From Dipteris shenzhenensis (lineage: Eukaryota; Polypodiophyta; Polypodiopsida; Gleicheniales), in NCBI GenBank assembly GCA_047967505.1, contig CM106538.1: DNA of 64,000 nt; one strand, given 5' to 3'. The position numbers were made by a program, and so were the translations under genes. Under the pieces are notes generated by a model. That model had not been told where the DNA came from and did not search any database. It saw only the letters and a program-made list of their open reading frames with translations. Position 1 is the first letter of the stretch. The number at the start of each line of letters is the position of its first letter. This document shows positions 49,201 to 52,405 of this stretch, piece by piece.

Positions 49201-52200
49201 CTTCTCCTGCTTCAATCCCTTGGCAACCAATCTGGCCTTATACCTAGGTAAAGCATTTGAATCCACTTTGACTTTGTAAACCCACTTGCATGGCAAAACC
49301 TTTCTGCCTGCAGGTAACTGCACCAAGTCCCATGTATCATTCTGAAGTAGGGAGTCCATTTCTGACTGCATGGCTTTCTCCCACTTCTTTTTCTCCGTTC
49401 TTCCCATAGCTTCCTTGAAGCTGGAAGGCTCACCACAATCTGTCAGCATGATAAAATCAGCCACATTATTGGCTCCTGGAACAAACCTGGCAGGAGGCCG
49501 TTGTACACGGGTGCTCCTTCTAACAAAATGTTCCGGATTAGGCTGCTGTCCAACCTGTTCTTCATGCATGACGGGTGGCTGTACCACCATATCTGGCTGT
49601 TCTACAGCCCCATCTGCTGGCACATCCAGTGGTGCATCATTGGCAAAATTATCTGGCTGATTGTCAGCCTGTATACCCTCTTGAACAGGGTGATCTGCAG
49701 CAGCCTGCTGCTGCATATAAATGGGCATTCTTTGCTGTCCAACATCATCATAAATAACCCTCCTGTATTCCACAGGTTGCACGGGTTCCTTGTGTACACT
49801 ATCCTCTTTAAAGATGACATCATTGCTGCGTATAATCTTCCGTTTAACGGGATCCCATAACCTGTACCCCATTTCACCTTCGTCACCATAACCCATAAAG
49901 ATGCATCTGATAGACTTTGGATCCAGTTTGGTGCGCAGTTCTTTGCGTACATGAGCAAAACACTCGCAGCCAAATACACGTAAGTGCTTATATGAAGGTG
50001 GCTTGCCAGACCACACCTCCTCTGACACTTTCAACTCCAAAGCCTTGTTTGGCGACCTGTTAATAATGTGAACTGCTGTTTGCACGGCTTCTGCCCTAAA
50101 ACCATGGGGTAATGCAGCATAAGACAACATACATCGAACCTTCTCCTGAATAGTTCGATTCATACGCTCACTTGCACCATTTTGAGATGCATTATGAGGG
50201 GCTGTGAGTTCCTGTTTGATGCCCTTAGCTTGGCAAAACTGCACAAAAGCATGTGACACATACTCACCCCCATTATCGGATCTGAGGCATTTCAGCCTGC
50301 GACCTGTCCGATTCTCAACCTGAGCGACAAACTTCTTGAAAGCATCTAAGGCATCTCCCTTATGCTTCAAGAAATAGACCCACACTTTGCGTGTGGCATT
50401 ATCAATGAAAGTAATAAAATATTTTGCACCCCCTAGTGATAACTGTGGCATCTCACACAAATCAGTGTGCACTAGATCAAGTGGTGCTCTATTCTGAGGA
50501 GTTCTCCTCTTATGAGGAGTCACAGAATGCTTGCCAAATATACAATGATCACAAGTAGGCAAATCTGAAAAAGAAAGAGGCGGCAGATAACCCAAACGTG
50601 ATAGTTCTCTGATCAAGCAATAATTGCATATGAGCCCTTGCTGCAGCAAGGCGCTCCTGAATCCAAGCATCCCTCTGCAAAGCTGCCAACTGCTGGCGAA
50701 CACCAATCTCACGTCTGAGAATATCTTGTCTCCTGGTACAAGCAATTGAGCGGTAGAAGTCGCTAATACCAGAAAGGGCAGCGGCTACATGTGATGGATA
50801 TGGCTGCCCACCCTGGACATGAGCAACCCATATCTGCAGGGCTGCCTCTGTAAGGTCCTCCTCTGTGTAAAAGGCATCTGGAATCCTGATGCTGGCAGAC
50901 CGGCCTCTCAAGTGAGGCTCTGAGATAGCCAGCACAACAGGAAAGTGGTCTGAAGTGGAAACCCTAGCAGCAATGCATACCGATCCACCTCTGTCTAGTG
51001 CCCAGTCATCTACATAGAATCTGTCAATGCGTGCATGAATAGGCATTTGTTGCCTCCTGTTCGACCAAGAGAACAGGAGGGACTGTGGCTGAATAAGAAA
51101 GGCATCATCACACCAAGTATCTCTGCCACAGAAGTGAAAAAGGAAGGCATCCCAAGCTGCTCTCTCCAAAGAGTGAAGTCCGTCTTCTCTACCCCTTTTT
51201 TGTCTGACGGTAACTCGACCATGTTAAAGTCACCTCCAATCACCCATGAATCCACAATGGGGGCCGAGGAGAGCAAAGTCTTCCACATAAGGACACGTTC
51301 CCCTCTAATGTTGGAGGCATACAGGTTAAGGAAACCAACCTTACGCCCTCCAATCAAAAGAATAATCCACTGAGCTCTAGAGGGAATAATGACTCCGTGC
51401 CCAACAACTAAGGGGAGAACCGACTGCGAAACTGAAATAGAAGTGCCCCCCCTGGTGCCCAAGGCAGGCGACCAAAAGGTATGGCCAGAAAGCAACTTGC
51501 CTGACTTGGCACAATCTCTAGAATCCAGCTTGTGCTCTTGAATAAATAATATATCAATGGAACCCCCAGTAACACCTGGATGAAGCTGATCCCGGATCAG
51601 CTGTCTACGGCGGCGATGTGGGACGCCACCTAGGCCCTGTATGTTCCAACTAATAATCCTCATCGACGGGAGGATGTAGAGTGGAACACCTTACCCGACC
51701 TAGTGGCAGAAACAAACGTCTCAACAGGGGAAGACCTCCTACTCGAGGAGGGAGGGATGGAACCAAGGAGGGATGGAACCAAGTGGCGGAAAATCAACAG
51801 GGGAAAGAACCCTGGCACCTAAATGAAATACCTCTCTAAAGCCTGAGTGGTAGCTGCAATTCCTCTATGCCCAGCATATGTAGGTGCATGGCATTCCTCT
51901 AGAATCTTTTGCCTCATCTCTCTGATGATGCATAAGCAGTCATCTTTCATTAGGTATTCATCTTTTAGGGAATAGTGACTGGTGGACTGCCCCTCTTGCA
52001 CTTGCTGAGAAATTTCACCATAATCTACGTCATTGTCATATTGCTCTCTCATACCTTCCAGATCCCTATGATAGCCAATAGTTACATTATTCACCTGGGG
52101 TCTTTGAGACAAAGCATTTGCCACTTTGTTTTGTATATTTGCCCATTTCATGCGCTTCTTGGAGAGCTTAGTCTGAGTCAAGAAATATCGGAGATTTTGG

Positions 52201-52246
52201 TGATCAGACTTTACAGTAAAGTCTGCACCCAAAAGATAGTGTTTCC

Positions 52247-52302
<56 letters not shown>

Positions 52303-52356
52303 AGGGAGGGAGGGAGGAGAGAGGGGGGGGGGGGGGGGGGGGGAGGGAGGGAGTAC

Positions 52357-52405
<49 letters not shown>

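Larger units (their letters stand above)
47984..50604 (-). mobile_element. Copia fragment J inside LINE copy 5
   Basis: A minus-strand 3' LTR of 201 bp (47984-48184; TGTTGGGGTAAAGG to CCCTTTCA) is preceded by a purine tract. The pol region runs rightward to 50604, where it joins LINE sequence directly. The 5' LTR, gag and protease are absent. It belongs to a different copia lineage from A, C and K. Confidence 0.8.
45154..51822 (-). mobile_element. LINE copy 5, longest copy, with copia J inside
   Basis: It runs on the minus strand from a poly(T) at 45154-45164 (the reversed 3' end) to the ORF1 C-terminus near 51822, with copia fragment J at 47984-50604. The parts are RT C-terminus and zf-RVT tail (45263-47140), RT core (47144-47983) and endonuclease (50605-51663). 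It interrupts the integrase of gypsy G. A segment corresponding to about 27055-27590 of copy 2 is missing at the J insertion. Confidence 0.85.
44036..52245 (-). mobile_element. Gypsy element G fragment, minus strand, split by LINE copy 5
   Basis: Reading right to left gives an RNase H piece, an integrase zinc-binding piece, the LINE insertion (45154-51822), the rest of integrase and a C-terminal chromodomain-like region. It lacks LTRs, gag, protease and RT. The right end is cut at a composite microsatellite near 52245. Confidence 0.75.
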
